DNA of 64,000 bases from Lysobacteraceae bacterium NML03-0222 (GCA_002798195.1 NWQM01000010.1:8613-72612); one strand, 5' to 3'. Counted from the first letter of the stretch, positions 33,937 to 43,331 are shown. Numbers and translations are program-made. Notes: generated by a model not told the origin, from the sequence alone.

Positions 33937-35082
33937 ATGGCTGAAACAGATAAGCGCTATTCTGCACTAACAATTGATACTTCAATATTTTTAAGAAATG
34001 GATTAAAACTAAATAAAGGGTTGTTAGCGCAGATGCATCAATTTAAGGATAATCCAATAATTTTAGTTTTAAGTGATATTGTCTATTTAGAGATTAAATC
34101 TCACTTAAATAAAAAGGAAAAAGAAGCAAGAAGTAAAATTGAATTATCTTTAAACGATGCTTTTGATTATCTAAATTGCTGTGCGGATAATATAGGAAAA
34201 ATAAGGTCGTTAACTAAAATGGATCATGAAGTTGGGGTTGTTTCTGATTCAATGTTGGAGAATTTTATAAGAAAAAGTGGAATTGAGATTATTAAAAGCG
34301 AGGAGTATTGTGAGATAGAATATTTGATAGATATGTATTTTTCACATCGGGCACCTTTTAAAGAATCAGGTAATAAAAAGAATGAATTTCCGGATGCCAT
34401 TGCTTTGTTGTCATTGGAGCATTGGGCTAAGCTTAATAATAAGAATTTGTTAGTTGTTAGTGCTGATAATGATTGGAAGGATTTTTCAGAAGATAAGAGT
34501 AATATTGATGTTATTGATGATTTGGCAAAGGCAATGGATATATTAAATGGGCAGAGTGATTTCTTAGATTCTATTGTTAGTGAAATACAACTTGATTTGT
34601 TGAAAAATCAGGATAGTGAAATATTTAAAAAAATATATTCTACTCTTGAAGATTGTGTAGGTGTTTTTGATATTCAGGCTGTATCAGCATATAATTTTTA
34701 TATTGATGATGAACAAGTAAACTTGATAGATGTTCATTTTCTAAATGAAAATGATGCTAATAAATTAAAAATATATGTTGTTGATATTAACTCAGATGGG
34801 ATTACTGTTAGTATTGCATGTGAAGTTTTGTGTAATATTGAAGTAACTTTTAATTTTTTAGTTTGGGATTCAATTGATAAGGAAGATGTCTCATTGGGTG
34901 GAACAAAAAAAATGATAGAGGCATCATATGAAACGGATGTTTTAGTTCATTTGCATGGAGACTACTCGGGTGGATTACAAAGCATGGATATTTGTGATAT
35001 AGAAATTATTGATATATTGGGGGTGGTTGATATGGGGGAAATTTCTCCTTTTAACGATGAAGATTATTTTCAAAATTATTAA
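33937..35082 (+). CDS. PIN-domain nuclease-like protein (DUF4935-like) inserted in the cas operon
   Basis: A 381-residue protein. Residues 8-185 form a PIN domain with the acidic set in place: Asp14 (LTIDTSIFL), Glu52 (SDIVYLEIKSHL), Asp153 (NEFPDAIALLSLEHWA) and Asp177/Asp179 (VVSADNDW). The EFPDA form is typical of DUF4935. PIN domains are metal-dependent ribonucleases. Residues 190-381 are an acidic beta-rich domain I do not recognise (YNFYIDDEQVNLIDVHF, GITVSIACEVLCNIEVTFNFLVWD). Base use differs sharply: two sample lines (34081-34140, 34441-34500) have 14 and 18 G+C of 60, against 31 of 60 for a cas8c line (31021-31080). It lies between cas4 and cas1 in the same direction, with AAAGGA before the ATG. 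It may be an accessory module or a passenger. Confidence 0.8.
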   Translation: MAETDKRYSALTIDTSIFLRNGLKLNKGLLAQMHQFKDNPIILVLSDIVYLEIKSHLNKKEKEARSKIELSLNDAFDYLNCCADNIGKIRSLTKMDHEVGVVSDSMLENFIRKSGIEIIKSEEYCEIEYLIDMYFSHRAPFKESGNKKNEFPDAIALLSLEHWAKLNNKNLLVVSADNDWKDFSEDKSNIDVIDDLAKAMDILNGQSDFLDSIVSEIQLDLLKNQDSEIFKKIYSTLEDCVGVFDIQAVSAYNFYIDDEQVNLIDVHFLNENDANKLKIYVVDINSDGITVSIACEVLCNIEVTFNFLVWDSIDKEDVSLGGTKKMIEASYETDVLVHLHGDYSGGLQSMDICDIEIIDILGVVDMGEISPFNDEDYFQNY

Positions 35083-35473
35083 GTGTGAATGACATATCTT
35101 TTAGATGGCTCAACTGCTACCTGTAAAATTGTGGTCAAAACCTAAGCGATACGTGGCCTGTATTTATCTAACGCGTGCGTGGTTGCGCTCCATACACTCT
35201 ACTCTACCTATGAATGCATTGAACTCGTAGGGTGTGTGCTGAACGCACGCAGAGTTGTGGTTTTTAAATCGGTGTTCCAAATTTCAGGTTGCTGTAAATA
35301 CGGCAAGCCAGCGTAGGTCGGATACTCGTATCCGACAAATGTTTGATATTCCTGTTGTCTCAAATTATTGCGGTAATTTTGAAAATGTTGGATTCAAGAA
35401 TCCGACCTGCCCTGTTTCAGGTAGCCTAAGCATCAATCCCTAAGAGTGCGCTCAAAATCCGAGGAGTTTTATA
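35083..35473 (+). other. Gap between the PIN gene and cas1, with foldback repeats
   Basis: No gene is seen in these 391 bases. Two hairpins stand out: GTCGGATAC-TC-GTATCCGAC (35317-35336, perfect) and GTTGGATTC-AA-GAATCCGAC (35387-35406, one mismatch). Their outer edges AGGTCGGAT (35315 on) and ATCCGACCT (to 35408) are inverted copies, giving a foldback of about 94 bases. An exact eikDUS follows (35416-35427). Hairpins of this GTCGGAT type are, as I recall, frequent in Neisseriaceae. A cas1 ribosome-binding site (GAGGAG) lies at 35461-35466. Confidence 0.6.
35416..35427 (-). repeat. DNA uptake sequence, eik dialect, before cas1
   Basis: Exact TTCAGGTAGCCT. It lies in the intergenic region 47 bases before cas1, the usual place for such elements near gene ends. 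Confidence 0.8.
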
Positions 35474-36487
35474 ATGCGCAAACTTCAAAACACGCTCTAC
35501 ATCACCACCCAAGGCAGTTATCTGCATAAGGAGCGGGAAACGCTGGTGGTGGAGCAGGAGCGCAAGAAGGTGGCGCAGTTGCCGGTGCATGCGATCGGGC
35601 ATATTTTTTGTTTCGGCAATGTGCTGGTGTCGCCTTTTTTGATGGGGTTTTGCGGTGAAAACAATGTGAATTTGGCGTTTTTTACTGAAAACGGGCGGTT
35701 CTTGGGGCGATTGCAGGGGCGGCAGAGTGGTAATGTGTTGTTGCGGCGGGCGCAGTATCGGCTGTCGGAGCAGAATCCCGTGCCGATTGCGCGGCATATT
35801 ATTGCGGCGAAGATTCAGTCGGCCAAGCGGGTGTTGCAGCGGCGTTTGCGCAATCATGGCGAGCATGCGGAGGTGCTGGCGGCGGTCACGGCGTTGAATT
35901 TTAGTTTGCAGCAGTTGAAGCGGGCGGAGTGTTTGGACAAGGTTCGCGGGATTGAGGGCGATGCGGCGGCGCGTTATTTTGGGGTGTTCCGGCATTTGCT
36001 TGCGGAGAAAAGCGGTTTTGATTTCGACGGTCGCAACCGTCGCCCGCCGCGTGATGGGGTGAATGCGCTGTTGTCTTTTCTGTATGCGGTGCTGGGCAAG
36101 GATATCAGCGGGGCGTTGCAGGGCGTGGGCTTGGATCCGCAGGTGGGCTTTCTGCATGCCGACCGGCCAGGGCGCGACAGTTTGGCACAGGATATTTTGG
36201 AGGAATTCCGCGCGTGGTGGGTGGACAGGATGGTGCTTTCCCTGATTAACCGCGGGCAAATCAAGCCACAGGATTTTGTGCATGAGGCCAGCGACGCGGT
36301 GAATATCAAGCCGGAGGCACGTAAGCTGGTTTTTCAAGCCTTGCAGGTGAAAAAGCAGGAGAAGATTGTGCATCCGTTTTTACAGGAGGAAGTGGAAATC
36401 GGCCTGTTGCCGTATATTCAGGCGATGCTGCTGGCGCGGCATCTGCGCGGGGATTTGGCAGAGTATCCGCCGTTTTTGATGCGTTGA
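35474..36487 (+). CDS. cas1: Cas1 integrase, type I-C
   Basis: Cas1, 337 residues, the integrase that inserts new spacers at the leader end. Beta-rich N-terminus (LYITTQGSYLHKERETLVVEQERKKVAQLPVHAIGHI) and helical catalytic part with Glu161 (GIEGDAAARYF), His228 (GFLHADRPGRDSLA) and Asp240 (AQDILEEFR), the metal-binding set. LSFLYAVLGKDISGALQGVGLDPQ is typical of I-C. GAGGAG lies before ATG 35474. cas2 follows after 25 bases containing an eikDUS. It seems intact. Confidence 0.96.
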   Translation: MRKLQNTLYITTQGSYLHKERETLVVEQERKKVAQLPVHAIGHIFCFGNVLVSPFLMGFCGENNVNLAFFTENGRFLGRLQGRQSGNVLLRRAQYRLSEQNPVPIARHIIAAKIQSAKRVLQRRLRNHGEHAEVLAAVTALNFSLQQLKRAECLDKVRGIEGDAAARYFGVFRHLLAEKSGFDFDGRNRRPPRDGVNALLSFLYAVLGKDISGALQGVGLDPQVGFLHADRPGRDSLAQDILEEFRAWWVDRMVLSLINRGQIKPQDFVHEASDAVNIKPEARKLVFQALQVKKQEKIVHPFLQEEVEIGLLPYIQAMLLARHLRGDLAEYPPFLMR

Positions 36488-36490
36488 GTT

Positions 36491-36502
36491 TTCAGGTAGC
36501 CT
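36491..36502 (-). repeat. DNA uptake sequence, eik dialect, between cas1 and cas2
   Basis: Exact TTCAGGTAGCCT immediately after the cas1 stop and before the cas2 ribosome-binding site (GGGAG 36505-36509). Confidence 0.8.
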
Positions 36503-36512
36503 GCGGGAGCGA

Positions 36513-36809
36513 ATGATGCTGATGTTGATTACGTATGATATTTCGCTGGAAGACGCGGCAGGGCAGGCGAGGCTGCGGCGTATCGCCAAACATTGCTTGG
36601 ATTACGGCGTGCGCGTTCAATATTCGGTATTCGAGTGCGACGTTACGCCGGATCAGTGGGTAAAACTCAAAGCCAAGCTGCTGGATACTTACCAGCCTGA
36701 AACCGACAGCCTGCGCTTTTACCATCTGGGCAGCAAATGGCGGGGTAAGGTGGAGCATCATGGCGCGAAGGCGGCGGTGGATGTGTTTCAGGATACGCTA
36801 ATCGTGTGA
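36513..36809 (+). CDS. cas2: Cas2, type I-C
   Basis: Cas2, 98 residues, the structural partner of Cas1. LMLITYDISLEDAAGQARLRRIAKHCLDYGVRVQYSVFECDVTPDQW has the ferredoxin fold start with Asp in TYD and the conserved RVQYSVFEC. It ends FYHLGSKWRGKVEHHGAKAAVDVFQDTLIV. Starts at 36513, 36516 or 36522 are possible; GGGAG at 36505-36509 favours the first two. It ends 189 bases before the first repeat. Confidence 0.95.
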   Translation: MMLMLITYDISLEDAAGQARLRRIAKHCLDYGVRVQYSVFECDVTPDQWVKLKAKLLDTYQPETDSLRFYHLGSKWRGKVEHHGAKAAVDVFQDTLIV

Positions 36810-36998
36810 ATCGCTAACCCGTGGTTCTCATGAAATTGTGGGCAGGTTGGCGACTTTTCCAAGCTCTTTGAAAACAGATGGTTATAAGAGATAAGTGTGG
36901 CTGAAGAAGTTGGCTTACACTTGTGATATGCCTTTTGTAGTGCTGTTAGCGAATCAAAGTGCTTTAGGCCTTGTGCTGCTTGGGTTACACAGGAGGCC
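36810..36998 (+). promoter_or_regulatory. CRISPR leader
   Basis: The 189 bases between cas2 and repeat 1 hold no gene. The array reads with its GAA(A/G)(C/G) end pointing away from here, so this is the leader side by the usual I-C orientation. It should carry the array promoter and integration signals. AAGCTCTTTGAAAACAGATG and a purine-rich TAAGAGATAAG are visible. Exact promoter elements are not clear by eye. Confidence 0.65.
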
Positions 36999-39900
36999 GT
37001 GCCCGCCTCGCGCGGGCACGTGTGTTGAAGGGCCTTTACAGCTAAAAGCCGGACATTGACGGCGGTGCCCGCCTCGCGCGGGCACGTGTGTTGAAGGAGC
37101 TGCGGGTCAGTTACACACTTGCCGGGCGCCCAAGTGCCCGCCTCGCGCGGGCACGTGTGTTGAAGGAGCGGATCCATTGTTACATCGCTCCGAGCACGAG
37201 AGTGCCCGCCTCGCGCGGGCACGTGTGTTGAAGGGGCCAAGCGCAACATAAGGCCAGAGTTGCAAAAGTGCCCGCCTCGCGCGGGCACGTGTGTTGAAGG
37301 GCCATACGCAATTGTAATGTCATTTGCCCTTTGGTGCCCGCCTCGCGCGGGCACGTGTGTTGAAGGCAGATAGTCGATAACCCGCAGCTCGTTGCGAGCC
37401 AGTGCCCGCCTCGCGCGGGCACGTGTGTTGAAGGATGGTTTGCGCGAACAGCGCCCGCTCGATGCGCAGTGCCCGCCTCGCGCGGGCACGTGTGTTGAAG
37501 CGTGTTGTGGGATACCTGGTCGCGCAACTCCAGCGTGCCCGCCTCGCGCGGGCACGTGTGTTGAAGCACTGTTGCCATGGACATCACAAAGCAAGCGGCA
37601 AGTGCCCGCCTCGCGCGGGCACGTGTGTTGAAGCGTGCCCACTGCAATCATCTGTGCATGGATAGCCGGTGCCCGCCTCGCGCGGGCACGTGTGTTGAAG
37701 CAATGCCCGTGGCTGTCACCTGATTGCCATGCTCGCCGTGCCCGCCTCGCGCGGGCACGTGTGTTGAAGCCCGGATAAGCGATAGCATCCGGGGCACAAG
37801 GTTGTGCCCGCCTCGCGCGGGCACGTGTGTTGAAGCGGCAAAACTGGCGCGGCGGCGGGTAATGATTTCCGTGCCCGCCTCGCGCGGGCACGTGTGTTGA
37901 AGCTCAGGCGGCAGGTCATCGACCACAACCATTGGCGTGCCCGCCTCGCGCGGGCACGTGTGTTGAAGCTGTTATTGACTGGCAAGCCGGGCTCGGGCAA
38001 AACGTGCCCGCCTCGCGCGGGCACGTGTGTTGAAGCATCGGCTTCAAGGGCTATCACAGCGTCACGGCGGACGTGCCCGCCTCGCGCGGGCACGTGTGTT
38101 GAAGCAGCGGGGCGCCGCCCTTGACTGCAAGGGCAGGGGTGCCCGCCTCGCGCGGGCACGTGTGTTGAAGCTCCTTTGGTGTGGTGGGTGTGGTGGGTAC
38201 TGCTCGTGCCCGCCTCGCGCGGGCACGTGTGTTGAAGCATCCACACGGGCTGTATAGCCTCTGAAGGCATGACGTGCCCGCCTCGCGCGGGCACGTGTGT
38301 TGAAGCTTCAGGCGGTCAACCGGCGCAATCCCTGAATACGTGCCCGCCTCGCGCGGGCACGTGTGTTGAAGCAAGCCCACCAATCACTTTGGCGCAGAAC
38401 TCGCCTGTGCCCGCCTCGCGCGGGCACGTGTGTTGAAGCTCGACATGCACGCCGCTGGCGAGTTCATCACCAAGTGCCCGCCTCGCGCGGGCACGTGTGT
38501 TGAAGCCAACAAATCTGGCGGCCAGTGCTGGCCGTGGCACGTGCCCGCCTCGCGCGGGCACGTGTGTTGAAGCAATCGTGCCGCTGAACATGCTTTTATT
38601 ACCAATAGTGCCCGCCTCGCGCGGGCACGTGTGTTGAAGCCCCTCCGGTATCATCGGGAGATGCGCTATTGGCGGTGCCCGCCTCGCGCGGGCACGTGTG
38701 TTGAAGCATTATTGAAAACCTGGGCGCGGAGGCGCTGCATTGGTGCCCGCCTCGCGCGGGCACGTGTGTTGAAGCTCGCCAAGTACGAAGCGGCCATCCA
38801 TGAAGCAGAAGTGCCCGCCTCGCGCGGGCACGTGTGTTGAAGCAAGGACGATCTGGCGATTTTGTCTGGCAGTACCGAGTGCCCGCCTCGCGCGGGCACG
38901 TGTGTTGAAGCGCTTTTTGCTATGGCGCTTGCTATGGCGGTGCTTCGTGCCCGCCTCGCGCGGGCACGTGTGTTGAAGCGCGCCTTCCCGGAAGATGCGC
39001 GCCGCGAAGCAGGTGTGCCCGCCTCGCGCGGGCACGTGTGTTGAAGCAGCGACATGGTTAAGAGCTTCCTGGCCGGTGTCGGTGCCCGCCTCGCGCGGGC
39101 ACGTGTGTTGAAGCTGCTTGAACGTCCATTGAGAATCTCCCGTATCCCCGTGCCCGCCTCGCGCGGGCACGTGTGTTGAAGCAGGGCTGCGAGAATGTGA
39201 GTGGCTATTTCAAGAGGTGCCCGCCTCGCGCGGGCACGTGTGTTGAAGCTTCATGAAAAACAAATTGTTTTGCAAAAGGTTTAGTGCCCGCCTCGCGCGG
39301 GCACGTGTGTTGAAGCTGCAACTGCGTCCAGGCGTTGCCGATGGTCTGCGGGTGCCCGCCTCGCGCGGGCACGTGTGTTGAAGCCACCACCGGGCGCGGC
39401 TGCAACAGCGACTGGTTTGGTGCCCGCCTCGCGCGGGCACGTGTGTTGAAGCACCGGCCTTGTCGCCTTGTGCGTAACGCTTTGCAAGTGCCCGCCTCGC
39501 GCGGGCACGTGTGTTGAAGCACGAACAAATCACTTTCAATCACTGTGAGCATGGCGTGCCCGCCTCGCGCGGGCACGTGTGTTGAAGCCAAGAATCTTTG
39601 CCGACAATCGAACAGGCCACGGTGTGCCCGCCTCGCGCGGGCACGTGTGTTGAAGCTGGTTGTTGACGAGTGTCAAGACTTTTTTCCGACCCGTGCCCGC
39701 CTCGCGCGGGCACGTGTGTTGAAGCATCGGCTCACGATATTCGCCGCGAATGAGCACGGCGTGCCCGCCTCGCGCGGGCACGTGTGTTGAAGCGGCGGTC
39801 AGGCCGTAGGTCATGCCCGACTGCGTGCGTGCCCGCCTCGCGCGGGCACGTGTGTTGAAGCGAGTTGATTGACCCAGCCGGCTGCCGGGGCTTCGCGTGC

Positions 39901-42619
39901 CCGCCTCGCGCGGGCACGTGTGTTGAAGCGCCGCAACGCTCTAACCATTGCTGATGGATAATCGTGCCCGCCTCGCGCGGGCACGTGTGTTGAAGCAGGA
40001 CAAGCAGGGACGGCAAACCAGCGGCTTTAGGTGCCCGCCTCGCGCGGGCACGTGTGTTGAAGCCCTTGTATCGCAATGCCGATACGGTGCAGGGGGGCGT
40101 GCCCGCCTCGCGCGGGCACGTGTGTTGAAGCCACTGCTAACCCATGCTTTTGAATGCCCCTGGATGTGCCCGCCTCGCGCGGGCACGTGTGTTGAAGCTT
40201 CCGCGCGGCGTGCTGATGAACAGCGCCCAGCCGTGCCCGCCTCGCGCGGGCACGTGTGTTGAAGCCTTGGCCTGGCATTGGTGTTGATTGAGACACCCGG
40301 TGCCCGCCTCGCGCGGGCACGTGTGTTGAAGCAACAGCCGCATTACAAGCCTGAAAAGCTGGAGTGTGCCCGCCTCGCGCGGGCACGTGTGTTGAAGCTC
40401 ATCTTTCGAGCGGTGAGAGATGGCTAGTCGGGGTGCCCGCCTCGCGCGGGCACGTGTGTTGAAGCCAGCATCTTGTCATCGTTCAATTCGCCGCTGGGCA
40501 GTGCCCGCCTCGCGCGGGCACGTGTGTTGAAGCATGGCGAACATTAACAGTGCCTTTGATCAGGCTCAGGTGCCCGCCTCGCGCGGGCACGTGTGCTGAA
40601 GCATCGTATCTGGTAGCGAAGAATCGCTTGTGAATCGTGCCCGCCTCGCGCGGGCACGTGTGTTGAAGCGCGCAATGGGTGGTCGTTACCACGCCATTAA
40701 AAAGTGCCCGCCTCGCGCGGGCACGTGTGTTGAAGCCAAGGCGCGCGGCAAACGTCACAAGCATATCCAAGCGTGCCCGCCTCGCGCGGGCACGTGTGTT
40801 GAAGCGCATCCGGGCACTGGCATCACAGGCGGCCGATGCGTGCCCGCCTCGCGCGGGCACGTGTGTTGAAGCATCGTTGCGCAGAGGTGCCCAGGCCGTG
40901 CCATCCGTGCCCGCCTCGCGCGGGCACGTGTGTTGAAGCAAAAACCAAAGCGTGTCCGGGTGATTTGCCCATTGTGCCCGCCTCGCGCGGGCACGTGTGT
41001 TGAAGCGTGGAATGGTGCAGCGCCGCCCGGGCAGGCGTGGTGCCCGCCTCGCGCGGGCACGTGTGTTGAAGCGGCTCCGCCCTGCTCCTGAGCATGATTG
41101 AAGCCGGTGCCCGCCTCGCGCGGGCACGTGTGTTGAAGCGATCCAGAAATACCTGGGCGAAGGCTGGCAGGTGAGTGCCCGCCTCGCGCGGGCACGTGTG
41201 TTGAAGCAAGATATTCTGCCGCTGTCATCGGCTGCGATTTATGTGCCCGCCTCGCGCGGGCACGTGTGTTGAAGCTTTTTTCTCGCCGCCGAACAGCTCG
41301 GGCTTGTTGAGTGCCCGCCTCGCGCGGGCACGTGTGTTGAAGCGGCCATGCGGTCTTCATGAACCTTGGCGAACTCAGTGCCCGCCTCGCGCGGGCACGT
41401 GTGTTGAAACGTGATACTTGCCGTCACCGCGAATGCCCGCGCTAGGTGCCCGCCTCGCGCGGGCACGTGTGTTGAAACAAATTCACGATACCCGAAAAAT
41501 TCTGGGACATTATGTGCCCGCCTCGCGCGGGCACGTGTGTTGAAACACCTTGATGGCACCTGCACCTGTTTGACAGAGCAGGTGCCCGCCTCGCGCGGGC
41601 ACGTGTGTTGAAACGATTACGCCAGCGTCGAAATGCGCGGCGGTGGCGGTGCCCGCCTCGCGCGGGCACGTGTGTTGAAACCATGATTGACGTGGCCGCA
41701 TTTCAGGCGTTCATGGGTGCCCGCCTCGCGCGGGCACGTGTGTTGAAACCTGGCGCAAATCGGACACGAGTCCGCCGGGCTGCAGTGCCCGCCTCGCGCG
41801 GGCACGTGTGTTGAAACCCGCCGAGGCCATCACGCCATGAACAAACCCGAGTGCCCGCCTCGCGCGGGCACGTGTGTTGAAACTCATCCGCATCCGGGCG
41901 AGCTTGTCAGGGATTTTGTGCCCGCCTCGCGCGGGCACGTGTGTTGAAACCTGTCACGTCACTGATGACTGCGCCGCAGCTCTCGTGCCCGCCTCGCGCG
42001 GGCACGTGTGTTGAAACGGCCATCGCGTGGATCTCACGCATGCGCCCGGTCGTGCCCGCCTCGCGCGGGCACGTGTGTTGAAACCTGTCACGTCACTGAT
42101 GACTGCGCCGCAGCTCTCGTGCCCGCCTCGCGCGGGCACGTGTGTTGAAACTCTCTGACGATGACGGCAAGCGGCTGGCCGCCGTGGTGCCCGCCTCGCG
42201 CGGGCACGTGTGTTGAAACATCCAACGTGTGCCGTCCCTCGCGTATCAGCAGGTGCCCGCCTCGCGCGGGCACGTGTGTTGAAACTTGTTATTAGGATTG
42301 CCTAATGTCACTCTCTGAACGTGCCCGCCTCGCGCGGGCACGTGTGTTGAAACCCAAGCTTGACGAGCAATCATCATTGACACCGCGGTGCCCGCCTCGC
42401 GCGGGCACGTGTGTTGAAACAAGCCGTACCGGGACGGGCTGGCCGATGCGTTGGGTGCCCGCCTCGCGCGGGCGCGTGTGTTGAAAGGAGCAACTGGCGC
42501 TGGACTGGGTGACCTTTGGTGTGCCCGCCTCGCGCGGGCGCGTGTGTTGAAAGGCCATGTCGGGGCAGGTGGTGAGCCGTCCAACCGTGCCCGCCTCGCG
42601 CGGGCACGTGTGTTGAAAC
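36999..42619 (+). CRISPR. Type I-C CRISPR array, 84 repeats and 83 spacers
   Basis: I located 84 repeats of 33 bases at 66-69-base spacing, first start 36999 and last start 42587, so spacers are 33-36 bases. The repeat starts GTGCCCGC-CTCGC-GCGGGCAC, an 8-bp stem with a 5-base loop, then GTGTGTTGAA plus two variable bases. Bases 32-33 are GG in repeats 1-7, GC in 8-65, AC in 66-81, AG in 82-83 and AC in 84. Repeats 82-83 also carry GCGC for GCAC; repeat 54 (40570) has GTGCTGAA. The decayed repeats are at the far end, agreeing with a leader at the cas2 side. Spacers 74 (41951-41984) and 76 (42085-42118) are identical. The proteins that appear to read through the array are artefacts. Confidence 0.98.
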
Positions 42620-42704
42620 GTCCGTATTTTCAGATTTAACTGACACGGATAAAGGATGCCCGGCTTGTGCGTACGCGGATTGAAGCCTCCGTCACCTGCA
42701 AAGC

Positions 42705-42731
42705 AAAACCCCCATCCAAATCGGACGGGGG
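42705..42731 (-). terminator. bamE terminator
   Basis: On the minus strand: CCCCCGTCC, loop, GGATGGGGG, then TTTT. It lies 57 bases after the bamE stop. Confidence 0.8.
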
Positions 42732-42787
42732 CGTGACATTCTTCGCTCTACTTTAGGAGCAGGCTTTGCTTTAGTGTGGTGTTTACA

Positions 42788-43192
42788 TCAACGACCGCGC
42801 TGATTGCGTTCACGGCGCAGGTTGGGGCCAAACTCGCGCACTGAGCGGCGAGCCAGTTCGGCATCTTGATTGGGGAAATAATCCCCTTCCCAGCGTGTCA
42901 CCAAGTCGTTTTCAAAATGCACGACAAAGTTCTTGACCTCGGTTTTACCGGTGCGCCCACGGCGGATGCTGCTGGTGTAATCCCAGCGGTTTTGATGGAA
43001 TGGGTCGGCAATCGAGGGCGTGCCGAGCATGCTGGCGACTTGTTGGCGGCTCATGCCCACTTGCAGCTGTTCGGCGCTGGCCGGGTCAATCAAGGTGCCC
43101 TGATAGATGGGCTGCTTGTAAAGAATGCCGCAACCGGCAGTGGTGATGGCAATGAAAGCAATGATGGCAAGCCTGGAAGCGGTGATGCGCAT
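42788..43192 (-). CDS. bamE: Outer membrane assembly lipoprotein BamE (SmpA/OmlA)
   Basis: BamE, 134 residues, a small subunit of the BAM complex that inserts beta-barrel proteins. The signal is MRITASRLAIIAFIAITTAGCG with lipobox TAGC. The SmpA/OmlA domain follows: YKQPIYQGTLIDPASAEQLQVGMSRQQVASMLGTPSIADPFHQNRWDYTSSI, KNFVVHFENDLVTRWEGD. ATG 43192 starts the signal; a reading from 43264 would run into the fur control region. In relatives bamE lies next to rnfH and fur; here 16 kb of CRISPR-Cas separate it from rnfH. Confidence 0.93.
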   Translation of the reverse strand: MRITASRLAIIAFIAITTAGCGILYKQPIYQGTLIDPASAEQLQVGMSRQQVASMLGTPSIADPFHQNRWDYTSSIRRGRTGKTEVKNFVVHFENDLVTRWEGDYFPNQDAELARRSVREFGPNLRRERNQRGR

Positions 43193-43243
43193 GAGTGGGG
43201 CAGGAGCTGTAAGGACTGGGGGATGATACACCGATGCTGCGGC

Positions 43244-43262
43244 AAGATTGAGAATCATGCGC
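43244..43262. promoter_or_regulatory. Possible Fur box between bamE and fur
   Basis: AAGATTGAGAATCATGCGC matches 12 of 19 bases of the Fur consensus GATAATGATAATCATTATC, including the central TGAxAATCAT. It lies in the divergent promoter region, so autoregulation of fur is possible. Confidence 0.35.
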
Positions 43263-43331
43263 AAAGGGGCTGCACTTGGCGTTCAGTTCAGGCAAACTTC
43301 CTGCTGACTTTTGCCAACTGCACCTATCCGA

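Noticed and set aside
36788..42646. Many reading frames through the array (HVPARGGH, TCPREAGT, NTRARARRA repeats)
   Set aside because: They are translations of the 33-base CRISPR repeat in all frames; the spacers change at each unit and no start sites fit.
42620..42787. The right flank of the array as the leader
   Set aside because: The repeat orientation, the cas2 side, and the altered repeats 82-83 at this end all put the leader on the left. This flank holds the bamE terminator.
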